From assembly GCF_000975095.1 (NCBI RefSeq), contig NZ_BBRD01000001.1:1383467-1447466 (forward strand): a stretch of 64,000 nucleotides of DNA. Reading direction: 5' to 3'. The position numbers were made by a program, and so were the translations under genes. The DNA comes from Demequina aestuarii. Lineage in GTDB: Bacteria > Actinomycetota > Actinomycetes > Actinomycetales > Demequinaceae. The notes under the pieces are model-generated. The model was given only the letters and a program-made list of their open reading frames with translations. It was not told the origin of the DNA and ran no database searches. Below, one piece after another: positions 51,441-60,568 of this stretch (positions are counted from its first letter, which is position 1; each line of letters opens with the position of its first letter).

Positions 51441-51638
51441 TTGCTGCGTCCGGGCGGCGGCGCCCGCACGCGTGGCGCTGCCGTGGAGGCGCGACAACGG
51501 TCGCGGACGCCCGTCCCCGCGTACCGCACTCGCAGCGTGAGTGACGACGGCTGCCGGCGACCCTTCTCTCGTGTCGCGCGCCGCCCTTCCGTGACGACGG
51601 ACGCCGACCCCGCCCGCGCATCGGTCGGGAGCACGCGA

Positions 51639-51670
51639 AGAGGGCCCCCGGCCGAAGCCGGGGACCCTCT
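51639..51670 (-). terminator. Hairpin terminator of the livJ-like gene
   Basis: AGAGGGCCCCCGGC (51639-51652) pairs with GCCGGGGACCCTCT (51657-51670) with one mismatch and a CGAA loop. It lies 25 bases after the stop of the binding-protein gene. Confidence 0.8.
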
Positions 51671-51695
51671 CGCTGTCCGTGACGTTCAGTGAGGA

Positions 51696-52964
51696 TCAGA
51701 CCTCGCCGAACACCGCCTCGACCCAGGTCTGGACGTTGGACTCGTCGTACTCGTAGACGCCCACGTAGGCGCTCGAGGGGTCGTTCTCATCGTTGAACGG
51801 GCCCACGCCGGACACCGCCTGGTAGATGATGTCCTCGCCGGCCTCGATCAGCTCCGAGCACTCCACCCAGCCGGTGCACTCGGTGCCACCGTCTGCGCCA
51901 GAGACCGCGGGCAGGTTGTCCGCGACGGTCTGGCCGTCTCCGGCGCCACCCTTGAGCGCCGCGAGGGCGACCAGCATGGTGGCGTCGTAGGACTCTGCGC
52001 CGTAGGCGTAGGAGTCGAGCGGGCTGCCGTTGACCTCGTCGAGCAATGCCTTGAAGTCGTCGGCGGCGTTGGCGCCAGGAATCGTTCCCTGAGCGCCGGT
52101 CATCGTGCCCTCTTCGAAGTCCGCCGAGTAGTCAGCGGTGTTGCCGTCCGTGAGGTACAGCTTGTCCGCCGGGAAACCCGCGCCCACGAGGGCCGGGATG
52201 ATGGCCTTCGTCTGGTCGAAGGCGATCACGAGGATGCCATCGGGGTTGGTCGCGAGCACGTCCTGAACGATCGACTCGAAGTTCGAGGCGTCGGTCTGGA
52301 ACTCATCACCCGAGACGCCATAGGTCACGGTGCCGCCGGCCTCCTCGATGACGCCCTGCACCACGTCGCGCAGCGAGGTGGCGTAGTCGTCGGCGAACAG
52401 CAGGATGCCGAGGTTCTCGATCCCGTCGTCCAGGATGAGGTTTCCGAGCGCGTCGCCCTGGACCGTGTCCGGCGGAGCCGTGCGGAAGAACAGCGGCGAG
52501 TAGCCGGTGAGCGCCGTCGAGGTGTTCGCCGGCGAGATCTGCACGATCCCGGCCGCGGTCACATCGTCCACCACGTTGAGCGTCACCGCAGACGATGCCG
52601 CACCCACGATGGCTGCGACGTCCTGCGAGATGAGCTCGGTCACCGACTGCGAAGCGATCTGCGGGTTGTCCGTGTCGGACGAGTCGGTGTGGATGATCTC
52701 CACGTCCGATCCCCACACGCCGCCTGCGTCGTTGATCTCCTTCTGTGCCAGATCGACTCCTGCGACCTCGGGCGGGCCGAGGAAGGCAAGGCTGCCGGTC
52801 AGCGGCAGCAGCGAGCCGATCGTCAGTGCGTCGCCGGAGGCCTCTGAGCCGCCACCCTCGGTCGACGACGTCTCAGGGTCGGATTCGCTCGAGCAGGCCG
52901 CAAGGGCCAGCGAGGCCGCGGCGGCAAAGGCCGCGCCCCGCGCGATGGTGTTCCATCGAGCCAT
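51696..52964 (-). CDS. livJ: Branched-chain amino acid ABC transporter substrate-binding lipoprotein
   Basis: 422 residues, periplasmic-binding-protein type I fold, anchored outside the membrane. The signal peptide ends in a lipobox LAAC (residues 21-24 or so), followed by a Ser/Glu/Gly linker. IGSLLPLTGSLAFLGPPEVAG starts the mature domain. It delivers ligands, presumably Leu/Ile/Val or related amino acids, to LivHMGF. ATG at 52964 follows GGAGGG. Although next to the operon, it is transcribed towards it from its own promoter, with a 14-base palindrome upstream. Confidence 0.93.
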   Translation of the reverse strand: MARWNTIARGAAFAAAASLALAACSSESDPETSSTEGGGSEASGDALTIGSLLPLTGSLAFLGPPEVAGVDLAQKEINDAGGVWGSDVEIIHTDSSDTDNPQIASQSVTELISQDVAAIVGAASSAVTLNVVDDVTAAGIVQISPANTSTALTGYSPLFFRTAPPDTVQGDALGNLILDDGIENLGILLFADDYATSLRDVVQGVIEEAGGTVTYGVSGDEFQTDASNFESIVQDVLATNPDGILVIAFDQTKAIIPALVGAGFPADKLYLTDGNTADYSADFEEGTMTGAQGTIPGANAADDFKALLDEVNGSPLDSYAYGAESYDATMLVALAALKGGAGDGQTVADNLPAVSGADGGTECTGWVECSELIEAGEDIIYQAVSGVGPFNDENDPSSAYVGVYEYDESNVQTWVEAVFGEV

Positions 52965-53077
52965 GTTGTGTTCCCTCCACACTGGCGGAAGTCCGCCAGA
53001 CCATCCCACCAGGGACGGTCCCTGGCGGCATTAACCTCACGGTAGCGCCCGGACGTTTCAGATGTGGGTCTCGTGCA

Positions 53078-53091
53078 TCACGATTTCGTGA
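53078..53091. promoter_or_regulatory. Palindrome TCACGA-TT-TCGTGA upstream of livJ
   Basis: Perfect 6+2+6 inverted repeat, 114-127 bases before the livJ start, in a 247-base gap between livJ and the ANTAR regulator. It resembles a dimeric regulator site (GntR or Lrp-like spacing). No regulator gene of those types is in the window. Confidence 0.4.
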
Positions 53092-53211
53092 CCTGCGTGC
53101 ATCGAATTGCCAGGTATTCTGCACCGCTTGCGGGTGGGACGCGTCATTCCTGCGTCGATGGGCGCCAGGGGTGGATGGCGTGGGAGGGGCTGGTGTGGGG
53201 GGTGCGCGAGC

Positions 53212-53838
53212 CTAGGACTTCGCGTCGCCCATCTGGTCGATGACGGCCTCGGCCACCTCGCGCATGGTGAGGCGCCGGTCCATCGACGTCTTCTGAATCC
53301 AACGGAAGGCCTCGGGCTCGTTCAGGCGCATCTTCTCCATGAGCAGACCCTTCGCGCGCTCCACCTTCTTGCGCGTGTCCATGCGCTCGGTGATGTCCGC
53401 GATCTCGGACTCGAGCGCGCGGATCTCGACGAATCGGGAGGCGGCGATCTCGACGGCGGGAAGCAGGTCCGCAGGAGTGAAGGGCTTGACGACGTACGCC
53501 ATCGCGCCGGCATCCCGTGCCCGCTCGACGAGCTCGGTCTGGCTGAAGGCCGTCAGGAGCACGACGGGCGCCACCCGCTCGGCGGCGATCTTCTCGGCTG
53601 CGGTGATGCCGTCCATCACGGGCATCTTGATGTCCATGACCACGACATCGGGCTTGTGCTCGATGGCGAGCGCCACCGCCTCCTCGCCGTTGGCGGCCTC
53701 ACCGACGACGTCGTAGCCGCCCTCGGTCAGCGTCTCGACGATGTCCATCCGGATCAGCGCCTCGTCCTCTGCGACGACGGCGCGGCGCTTCTTGGGCTGC
53801 GCCTCGGGCTGGTCTGCGGTGTCTTGGGTCTCAGTCAC
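53212..53838 (-). CDS. Response regulator with ANTAR RNA-binding domain (PdtaR-like)
   Basis: 208 residues: receiver domain with phospho-acceptor Asp69 in VVVMDIKMPVMDG, acidic pair in VVAEDEALIR and lysine in YVVKPFTPADLL, then a coiled linker and an ANTAR domain (MDTRKKVERAKGLLMEKMRL ... EAFRWIQKTSMDRRLTMREV). ANTAR proteins bind paired hairpins in RNA to prevent termination. No sensor kinase is adjacent. The GTG at 53838 has TAGGCT seven bases upstream. The position next to the liv genes and pyk matches other actinobacteria. Confidence 0.93.
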   Translation of the reverse strand: MTETQDTADQPEAQPKKRRAVVAEDEALIRMDIVETLTEGGYDVVGEAANGEEAVALAIEHKPDVVVMDIKMPVMDGITAAEKIAAERVAPVVLLTAFSQTELVERARDAGAMAYVVKPFTPADLLPAVEIAASRFVEIRALESEIADITERMDTRKKVERAKGLLMEKMRLNEPEAFRWIQKTSMDRRLTMREVAEAVIDQMGDAKS

Positions 53839-53845
53839 GGTGCCC

Positions 53846-53851
53846 AGCCTA
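53846..53851 (-). promoter_or_regulatory. -10-like hexamer TAGGCT before the ANTAR regulator
   Basis: TAGGCT on the minus strand, seven bases before the GTG at 53838, no Shine-Dalgarno. Candidate leaderless promoter. Confidence 0.35.
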
Positions 53852-53964
53852 ATATCCCTGGTGCCCATTGGCCCAACCGGCGCGGCCGATGCGCGTGAAT
53901 GGCCCCGCGGCGAGGCCGCCTCGCGCCGGCGGCGGCTGTGCACGCGCTACCATGTGACCCGCTG

Positions 53965-54038
53965 GCCCCGATAGCCCAACCGGCAGAGGCAAACGGCTCA
54001 AACCCGTTCCAGTGTGGGTTCGAATCCCACTCGGGGCA
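53965..54038 (+). tRNA. tRNA with anticodon CAA (Leu-like), short variable region
   Basis: 74 bases that fold as a full cloverleaf: acceptor stem GCCCCGA/TCGGGGC with discriminator A, D arm with a three-pair stem GCC/GGC and loop containing GGCAGA, anticodon stem AACGG/CCGTT, loop CTCAAAC (anticodon CAA at 53999-54001), five-base variable region CCAGT, and T arm GTGGG-TTCGAAT-CCCAC. CCA is not encoded (the next bases are CCC). CAA reads the leucine codon UUG, and the D arm is leucine-like, but real tRNA-Leu has a long variable arm. The amino acid it carries is therefore not certain. Confidence 0.85.
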
Positions 54039-54196
54039 CCCATGCGGTCCACACGTCAGGCACGCGCCGATCTCGCGTGAGCGGTGCGGTGCGGTCACGG
54101 ACCGCCTCTCCCGCACACGGCACCACGTCCAGTCTCCCGAAGACGGATGGCTGGCGTGCGATCGACCGGCAGGTCGAGGGCCCCGACGCTCGGCCA

Positions 54197-56551
54197 TCAC
54201 CACGCTAAGGATCGCGCCTCCCACGTGGTCTCACCCGAGTCGAGTGGGGGCCGAGTCCGGCCCTTCCCGGAGTGGTGATTCTTCTGAGGCGCCACGGCAC
54301 GAGCGCTCTCGTCGGTCGCCACGATCGTTCCCTGGCGATTCGCGAGCCACGTCGTGAGCTGATCGGCGGGCATGGCACGTGCGTGCACCCAGCCCTGCAC
54401 TTCATCGCACCCCAGGCACGCGAGCAGCCCCAGTGTGGCGTGGTCTTCGACCCCTTCCGCGATGACGCGGTGCCCAAGCTGGTGGGCGAGGTCGATGGTG
54501 GCCGAGACGATGACGCGGGCCCTGTCGTCGTGCTCCAGGTCGGCGGTGAACCTCCGGTCGAGCTTGATCTCATCGGCAGGGAGTCGGTGAAGGCGCGTCA
54601 GCGACGAGTACCCCGTCCCATAGTCGTCGATGCTCACTGCGACTCCACGGTGGCGAAGCTCCTGCGCATTGAGCACCGCGGCCGTGTGCTCCGCGATGGC
54701 AGCAGTCTCGGTGATCTCCACGACGAGGGCCGACTCGGGCAGGCCCGACTCGCGCAGAGAGTCCCCGACGATCGTGAGGAGACGCTCGTGGGCGAGCACG
54801 CTGGGCGCGACGTTCACCGAGATCCGTACGACGATCTCATCCGCTGCCCACCGTGCGGCCTGAGCACACGCCGTGCGAAGCACGTGATCGGTGAGTTCCA
54901 GCATCAGCCCGGCGTCCTCGACAGCCACCAGGAAGGCACCGGGGTCCAGCAGTCCCTGGCCAGGACGGTTCCACCGCACGAGGGCCTCGACTCCGTTCAC
55001 GCGGGCCGTTTGGGCGTCGAGCTGCGGTTGGTACCAGACCACGAACTGCTCGCGAGCACCGTCAGCCGTAGCGAGGGCATCGCGCAGTTCATCGCGCATG
55101 CGCCGACGGTCGTCGGCGGCCTCGCCGAGGCGTCGGTCGAACGTGACGACGGTGTCGTCCGACCGCTTCGCTCCGTACAGGGCGACATCGGCACGCCACA
55201 GCAGAACGCGGGTGTCACCGACGCTCGCCGCGACGCCGATGCTGGCCTTCACGGTGATCCTCGAACCTGCCACCACCACGATCTGCGACAAGGCATGCGC
55301 AGTGCGCTCTGCAAGCGCGCCAGCCTCGCCCGGAGCACCGTCGATGGCCAGGGCGAACTCGTCACCCCCGATCCGCGCCGCCAGGCCGCCCGCGGGGAGC
55401 ACGTCCGACAGCGCGCGTCCGACCGTCCGGAGAAGCTCGTCGCCGACCGGGTGGCCGTGCTTGTCGTTGACGGACTTGAAGTCGTCGAGGTCCACCAGCA
55501 CGAGGCCGAGCGGACGGCGTCGTCGCTGCGCTCGATCGAGGTACTCGAGCAGGGCACGTCGATTGCCGAGGTCTGTCAGATCGTCGGTGCGCGCTTCGTG
55601 GCGAGTGACCGCCAGGATCGAGTGGTCTCTGACCATCCCCGCCAGCCGGAGAATCGCACCAGCCGCCGCTGCCCCGGCCAACGCCGCCGGCCAGATTCGG
55701 CCATTCGTCTCCGCGGTGGCGAGCTGAGCCGCGAGATGCGCCACGTCCTCCACCAACAAGGTCCCCACGCTCGCCGCGAGCACCACGATCGATCCGGCAG
55801 CGGTGGCACCTGCCGACGCCGGGTGCATCTGACCGCGCCCGCGTCGGGGGCCGTGGCACGCCCACGCGATGCACAATGCGGCAGCAAGCGTCCACGTGAT
55901 CAGCACCAGATCTGCCATGCCGCCGCGGACGCTCGAGATCACCTGCACGGTTGCGATGACCACGAAGGCGCCACACGTCAGCCAGAAGCGTGGGTCACGA
56001 CGCAGTCCCGCGAGGTGAGAGATGGTTGCCATCGTCCCGAGGACCAACAGGCCGCTGGCGACTTCCATCGCGGGCAGTGGCGAGGTCGCGTCGACGGCCA
56101 CGAGGCCGTGAACTGCGGCGGCCTGCAGGGCTGCAGTTCCGGCGAGCAGAGCCGAGAGCCCGTTGAGCCAGTCGTGGGGAGCCGCGGTTCCGGAACGGAA
56201 CCTGTTCCACCGCACCATGCCCTGATACACGAGCATGGCCGCGACGATCGTCGCGACGTGCCCGATGGAACGCGCGATGTGCTCATGGTCGCCGTCGACG
56301 ACCGTCGCCAGCACCGTGCCGACCCCCATGGCCCCGCAGGCGCGCGCGATCCAGATCCATGGCGATGCGGCGTCGTCGCGCTCACCGCGCGCCGCTGATC
56401 GCACCGCCGCCCACCCGCCGAAGAACACGGCCGAGGCGACGAGCCTCCCCACCACGCCGGTTGCGAGACCACCGCTCATGAGCGACGCGGCCACGACCAC
56501 GCCGAGCACGGCGGCTGCGGTGGGCCACACCTGGAACGCGCGACGCCTCAT
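54197..56551 (-). CDS. Membrane GGDEF-EAL c-di-GMP turnover protein
   Basis: 784 residues: about eight membrane segments within residues 10-305, a GGDEF domain (GGDEF at 395-399, metal loop DLDDFKSVND) and an EAL domain (EALVRW at 522-527, SVNVAP, EITETA, DDYGTGYSS, KLDRRF, AEGVED, EVQGW). All catalytic residues of both domains appear intact, so it could make or degrade c-di-GMP; the RxxD I-site is absent. The membrane part is not a sensor I know. ATG at 56551 has no good ribosome-binding site, so the exact start is uncertain. Confidence 0.9.
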   Translation of the reverse strand: MRRRAFQVWPTAAAVLGVVVAASLMSGGLATGVVGRLVASAVFFGGWAAVRSAARGERDDAASPWIWIARACGAMGVGTVLATVVDGDHEHIARSIGHVATIVAAMLVYQGMVRWNRFRSGTAAPHDWLNGLSALLAGTAALQAAAVHGLVAVDATSPLPAMEVASGLLVLGTMATISHLAGLRRDPRFWLTCGAFVVIATVQVISSVRGGMADLVLITWTLAAALCIAWACHGPRRGRGQMHPASAGATAAGSIVVLAASVGTLLVEDVAHLAAQLATAETNGRIWPAALAGAAAAGAILRLAGMVRDHSILAVTRHEARTDDLTDLGNRRALLEYLDRAQRRRRPLGLVLVDLDDFKSVNDKHGHPVGDELLRTVGRALSDVLPAGGLAARIGGDEFALAIDGAPGEAGALAERTAHALSQIVVVAGSRITVKASIGVAASVGDTRVLLWRADVALYGAKRSDDTVVTFDRRLGEAADDRRRMRDELRDALATADGAREQFVVWYQPQLDAQTARVNGVEALVRWNRPGQGLLDPGAFLVAVEDAGLMLELTDHVLRTACAQAARWAADEIVVRISVNVAPSVLAHERLLTIVGDSLRESGLPESALVVEITETAAIAEHTAAVLNAQELRHRGVAVSIDDYGTGYSSLTRLHRLPADEIKLDRRFTADLEHDDRARVIVSATIDLAHQLGHRVIAEGVEDHATLGLLACLGCDEVQGWVHARAMPADQLTTWLANRQGTIVATDESARAVAPQKNHHSGKGRTRPPLDSGETTWEARSLAW

Positions 56552-56849
56552 GGGAGGCCCATCGTCCTCGGGGAACCGGTTGTGAGGGAAGGTGTCACAC
56601 CCGCCACCGGGACCCCCGCGCAGGCGCGGCGCCACTTCCCTGGCGCATTCTCTGGACAGACGATGCGCGCGCGAGAACAGCGCTCAGGGGCTCGAGCCTC
56701 ATGGGGCTCCGTGGAGAGTCGCCGGTGGTCGGGCTCCCACGGTCGCCGGAGTCCACCGTTCCTCAGAGTTCGCGGCGTTCGTGGATCGCTCCTGTGACCC
56801 TCGCCGCGTCACGCTGTGGCGAGCCATGCCCCACGTGGGACCGCCTCCA
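56552..56849. other. Non-coding gap between the GGDEF-EAL and thioredoxin-like genes
   Basis: About 300 bases. Open frames here give arginine-rich translations without start signals or family resemblance. It should contain the promoter of the GGDEF-EAL gene and the end of the arsR operon message; I see no clear hairpin or promoter. Confidence 0.4.
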
Positions 56850-57092
56850 TCAGGCGCTCCGTGCCGCGAGCAGCTCGCGCACGTGAGCGACGGTAGGCAC
56901 CCGTCCGGACAGCACCACCTCGCCGTCCACCACCAGGCCGGGGGTGGACATCACTCCGTAGCGGGCGATCGCAGCGTAGTCGGTGACCTTCTCCACGTCC
57001 GCGTCGATGCCCAGATCCGCGATCGCCTCTCGCGTGATCTTTTCCAGGGTGATGCAGTTGCGGCAGCCGGGGCCGAGGATCGTGATGGTCAT
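56850..57092 (-). CDS. Thioredoxin-like small protein (redox-active disulfide type)
   Basis: 80 residues of the TM0996/MTH895 small-thioredoxin family: MTITILGPGCRNCITLEKIT with the CXXC pair at Cys10 and Cys13, then VMSTPGLVVDGEVVLSGRVP carrying the cis-proline (TPGLVVDG). ATG at 57092 follows GGAGGT. It starts 32 bases after the permease stop. In other bacteria such proteins accompany DUF318 permeases and ArsR regulators and may serve metalloid or redox handling. Confidence 0.9.
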   Translation of the reverse strand: MTITILGPGCRNCITLEKITREAIADLGIDADVEKVTDYAAIARYGVMSTPGLVVDGEVVLSGRVPTVAHVRELLAARSA

Positions 57093-57124
57093 GGTGACCT
57101 CCATGGGTGAGTGGTGGGCGGTGG

Positions 57125-58180
57125 CTAGAAGACGGCGTTGACGAAGAAGCCGATGATCATGATTCCCGCGGCGACCGTGCCGAAGAACAGTCCGAGGAGA
57201 GGGCCTTTGAGGACCCGCTTGAGCAGGATGAACTCCGGAATCGACAGGGCGACGGTGCCCATCATGAACGCCATCACGGTGCCGGTGGCCATGCCCTTGG
57301 CCCACAGCGCCTCCGCGATGGGGATGACCCCGGCCGCGTTCGAATACAGGGGAATGCCCACGAGTGTCGCCACGACCACCGCCAGGGGATTGTCCGGGCC
57401 GGCATACGAGGCGAAGAACTCCGTCGGCACCCAGCCGTGAACGCCAGCGCCGACGGCCACGCCCACGATCACCCACGCCCAGACCCGCCCAAGGATCTCG
57501 CGGGTCTCGTCCCGTGCCGCCGCCACCCGCTCGACGAGAGTGGGCCGGTGACCATCCGCGCCAAGAGCGGCGACAGGCGCCGCGAACACGAAGTCCTCGA
57601 CCCACCGCCCGAGACTCATGCGCGTGAACACCCACCCGGCCCCGATGGCAAGCCCCAGCCCAGCGGCCACATAGGCGCCGGTGACCTCCCAGCCGAACAT
57701 GTCGGCGAGCATCACCACGGCGACCTCATTGACCAAGGGCGACGCGATGAGGAACGCGAACGTCACCCCGAGCGGCACGCCTGCGGCGACGAACCCGATG
57801 AAGATCGGGATCGACGAGCATGAGCAGAACGGGGTGAGCGCCCCGAGGACGGCCGCCATGCCGAGCGACAGGAACAGCGGCTTCCCTTCGAGGAACGTGC
57901 GCACCCGCTCGGGACGCAGTGTCGTGCGCAGCAGACCGATCACGAAGATCATGCCCACGAGCAGCAGCAGAATCTTGACCACGTCGGAGAAGAAGAAGCG
58001 CACCGCATCGACGACGCGAGCGTTCAGGTCGAGGCCCAGCCAGTCGCCGAGAAGGACGTCCCAGCCCACCTCGTTGAGGGCGAAGAGCCCGGCCCACAGC
58101 AGTGCGAGTCCGGCGAGCGCTGCCGCCGTCCTCGCAGTCGCGCCGCGCTGACCGCTGCTCACGCGCATCGGCGCGTTCAC
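57125..58180 (-). CDS. DUF318/ArsP-type permease
   Basis: 351 residues with about nine membrane segments. TPFCSCSSIPIFIGFV at 117-132, with Cys119 and Cys121, is the signature of this permease family, which includes the organoarsenical efflux protein ArsP; NEVAVVMLADMFG and GIPLYSNAAGVIPI are also conserved. The ligand here is not known. GTG/ATG start at 58180 overlaps the ArsR-family gene by four bases, so the regulator, permease and thioredoxin-like protein form one operon. Confidence 0.88.
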   Translation of the reverse strand: MNAPMRVSSGQRGATARTAAALAGLALLWAGLFALNEVGWDVLLGDWLGLDLNARVVDAVRFFFSDVVKILLLLVGMIFVIGLLRTTLRPERVRTFLEGKPLFLSLGMAAVLGALTPFCSCSSIPIFIGFVAAGVPLGVTFAFLIASPLVNEVAVVMLADMFGWEVTGAYVAAGLGLAIGAGWVFTRMSLGRWVEDFVFAAPVAALGADGHRPTLVERVAAARDETREILGRVWAWVIVGVAVGAGVHGWVPTEFFASYAGPDNPLAVVVATLVGIPLYSNAAGVIPIAEALWAKGMATGTVMAFMMGTVALSIPEFILLKRVLKGPLLGLFFGTVAAGIMIIGFFVNAVF

Positions 58181-58491
58181 GGCGCGACCTCGCGAGGTGC
58201 GCCAGGCAGCGCGGCGGCCAGCCGCGCGTGGGCCTCACCAGCGAGGGCATAGTCCACCCAGCGGCCGCGACGCGATGTCGTGACAAGCCCGGCCGTGCGC
58301 AGCACCTTCAAGTGGTAGCTCAGGAGATTGCCGGGAACGGGCACTCGCTCCTGCAGGTCGCACACGCACTGCGGCCCGTGCGACAGGACGTCGAGCACAG
58401 TCCACCGCACGGGATCCGAGACGGCCTCGAGCAGGGCCACGCGCTCCGCAGAGCGAGCCAGTCCCGTCTCAATTCCTATTGGTACAGCCAC
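58177..58491 (-). CDS. ArsR/SmtB-family transcriptional regulator
   Basis: 104-residue winged helix. CVCDLQ at 42-47 gives the CXC pair on the recognition-helix side used for As(III)/metal sensing in ArsR-type proteins, and LLSYHLKVLRTAGLV is the DNA-binding helix. It likely represses its own operon and releases it on metalloid binding. GTG at 58491 has TACGCT six bases upstream and no Shine-Dalgarno, so translation is probably leaderless. No perfect operator palindrome is obvious. Confidence 0.9.
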   Translation of the reverse strand: MAVPIGIETGLARSAERVALLEAVSDPVRWTVLDVLSHGPQCVCDLQERVPVPGNLLSYHLKVLRTAGLVTTSRRGRWVDYALAGEAHARLAAALPGAPREVAP

Positions 58492-58497
58492 ATTTGA

Positions 58498-58503
58498 AGC
58501 GTA
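58498..58503 (-). promoter_or_regulatory. -10-like hexamer TACGCT, leaderless start of the arsR-type gene
   Basis: TACGCT on the minus strand, six bases before the GTG at 58491. Confidence 0.4.
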
Positions 58504-58596
58504 GGCCGCGCATCGGCGTCATCTCCGGGACCAACGTCCACCGAGGTCAGGCTCGCCGCTCGGGTCGAAACGTCGTTGACACGCCATACTGCAGGG

Positions 58597-59061
<465 letters not shown>

Positions 59062-59075
59062 CATCGCCGCAGACG

Positions 59076-59111
59076 ACGACGGCCCGCTCTCGACAGAGAG
59101 CGGGCCGTCGT
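59076..59111. terminator. Bidirectional terminator between mgsA and pyk
   Basis: Perfect 16-base stem (59076-59091 with 59096-59111) and a GACA loop, placed between the converging mgsA and pyk stops. It can serve both strands. Confidence 0.85.
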
Positions 59112-59130
59112 GGCGTGTGAATGCTGAGTA

Positions 59131-60549
59131 CTACTTGCGCACCTGACCGACCTTGTGGACGAAGATCGAGTTGGTGGTGCCCGGGACGCCGACCGGCGTG
59201 CCGGAGACGACGACCACATACTCGCCCTCGCTCGCCATCTCGTTCTCCGTGAGATAGGCGTCAACGAGGTTGACCATCTCGTCGGTGGACTCGACACGCT
59301 TCACGAGCGCGGTTTCTACGCCCCAGGTGAGTGCAAGGCGCTTCTGCGTCTTGGGCTCCGGCGTGAATGCGAGCATCGGGACGCTCGGGCGCAGGCGCGC
59401 CATACGCAGGGCCGAGTCGCCCGACTGCGTGAACGTCACGATGTACTTGATGTCGAGGACGTCGGCGATCTCGGCGGCCGCGTGCGTCACGGCGCCACCG
59501 CGGGTCTTGGGCGTCGTCAGATACGGTGCGATCCGCGTGAAGCCCTTCTCCTCGGTGTTCTTGACGATGCGGGCCATGGTCTCGACCGTGACGATCGGGA
59601 AATCGCCCACCGAGGTCTCGCCCGACAGCATCACGGCGTCAGTGCCGTCCAGAATGGCGTTGGCGCAGTCCGAGGTCTCGGCGCGAGTGGGGACGGGTGA
59701 GTGAGTCATGGACTCCAACACCTGCGTGGCCACGATCACGGGCTTGGCGTTCGCGCGGCACAGCTCGATCGCACGCTTCTGCACCAGCGGCACGTCCTCG
59801 AGCGGGAGCTCGACGCCCAGGTCGCCGCGGGCGACCATGATCCCGTCGAACGCGTCGACGATCTCTTCGAGGTTGTCGACGGCCTGGGGCTTCTCGACCT
59901 TGGCGATGACCGGCACAGTGATGCCCTCTTCGGACATGATGCGGGCCACGTCGGCGTAGTCGGCTGCGGAGCGGACGAACGACAGTGCGATGAAGTCGGC
60001 GCCCATCTTCAGGCCCCAGCGCAGGTCGTCCTCATCCTTCTCCGACAGCGCGGGAACGGAGACTGCGACGCCGGGCAGGTTGATGCCCTTGTTGTTCGAG
60101 ACGGGGCCAGGAACCACGACCGTCGTGACGACGTCCGTGTCGGTGACCTCGGTCACCTCGAGGCGAACCTTGCCGTCATCGATCAGCAGCGAGTCGCCGG
60201 GCGAGCAGTCGGCGGGCAGCCCCTCGAAGGTCGTGCCGCAGATGTCCTTGGTGCCCTCGACGTCGCGCGTGGTGATGGTGAACACGTCGCCGACCGCGAG
60301 GTCGTGAGGTCCGTTGGAGAAGCGGCCGAGGCGGATCTTGGGGCCCTGCAGGTCGACGAGGACGGCGACGTTCCGGCCTGCCTCCTCCGCGGCCTGTCGC
60401 ACGTTCCGGTACACCTGCTCGTGCTCCTCGGCGCTGCCGTGGGAGCGGTTGATCCGGGCGACGTCCATTCCGGCGCCTACGAGCAGACGCATGTCCTCGA
60501 TGGCGGCCGTCGCGGGGCCGATGGTGCAGACAATCTTCGCGTTTCGCAT
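59131..60549 (-). CDS. pyk: Pyruvate kinase
   Basis: Final glycolytic step, ADP to ATP with phosphoenolpyruvate. 472 residues. MRNAKIVCTIGPAT opens the protein; NRSHGSAEEH, DLQGPKIRLG, VIAKVEKPQAV, MVARGDLGVELP and the ATQVLESM substrate loop are all present. ATG at 60549 follows GGAGAAC. gltD lies 20 bases upstream on the same strand, so pyk may be read from the glt message. Confidence 0.97.
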   Translation of the reverse strand: MRNAKIVCTIGPATAAIEDMRLLVGAGMDVARINRSHGSAEEHEQVYRNVRQAAEEAGRNVAVLVDLQGPKIRLGRFSNGPHDLAVGDVFTITTRDVEGTKDICGTTFEGLPADCSPGDSLLIDDGKVRLEVTEVTDTDVVTTVVVPGPVSNNKGINLPGVAVSVPALSEKDEDDLRWGLKMGADFIALSFVRSAADYADVARIMSEEGITVPVIAKVEKPQAVDNLEEIVDAFDGIMVARGDLGVELPLEDVPLVQKRAIELCRANAKPVIVATQVLESMTHSPVPTRAETSDCANAILDGTDAVMLSGETSVGDFPIVTVETMARIVKNTEEKGFTRIAPYLTTPKTRGGAVTHAAAEIADVLDIKYIVTFTQSGDSALRMARLRPSVPMLAFTPEPKTQKRLALTWGVETALVKRVESTDEMVNLVDAYLTENEMASEGEYVVVVSGTPVGVPGTTNSIFVHKVGQVRK

Positions 60550-60568
60550 GTTCTCCAACCTTACGGTG

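Larger units (their letters stand above)
51386..51695. other. Non-coding region between the convergent livF and livJ-like genes
   Basis: About 310 bases holding a terminator at each end (51407-51440 and 51639-51670). The middle 200 bases show only high-GC open frames with arginine-rich, low-complexity translations; I see no gene, tRNA or repeat in them. Confidence 0.6.

Noticed and set aside
53965..54040. tRNA as an integration site for a genomic island
   Set aside because: No direct repeat of the tRNA 3' end, integrase or phage-like genes nearby; flanking genes are in the usual actinobacterial order.
54061..54079. Short CACGCG/CGCGTG stem after the tRNA as a terminator
   Set aside because: Only six pairs and in GC-rich DNA where such stems are frequent; no U-tract.
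56582..57110. Plus-strand frames in the gap after the GGDEF-EAL gene
   Set aside because: Arg/Ser/Pro-rich translations with no start signal; partly antisense to the thioredoxin-like gene.
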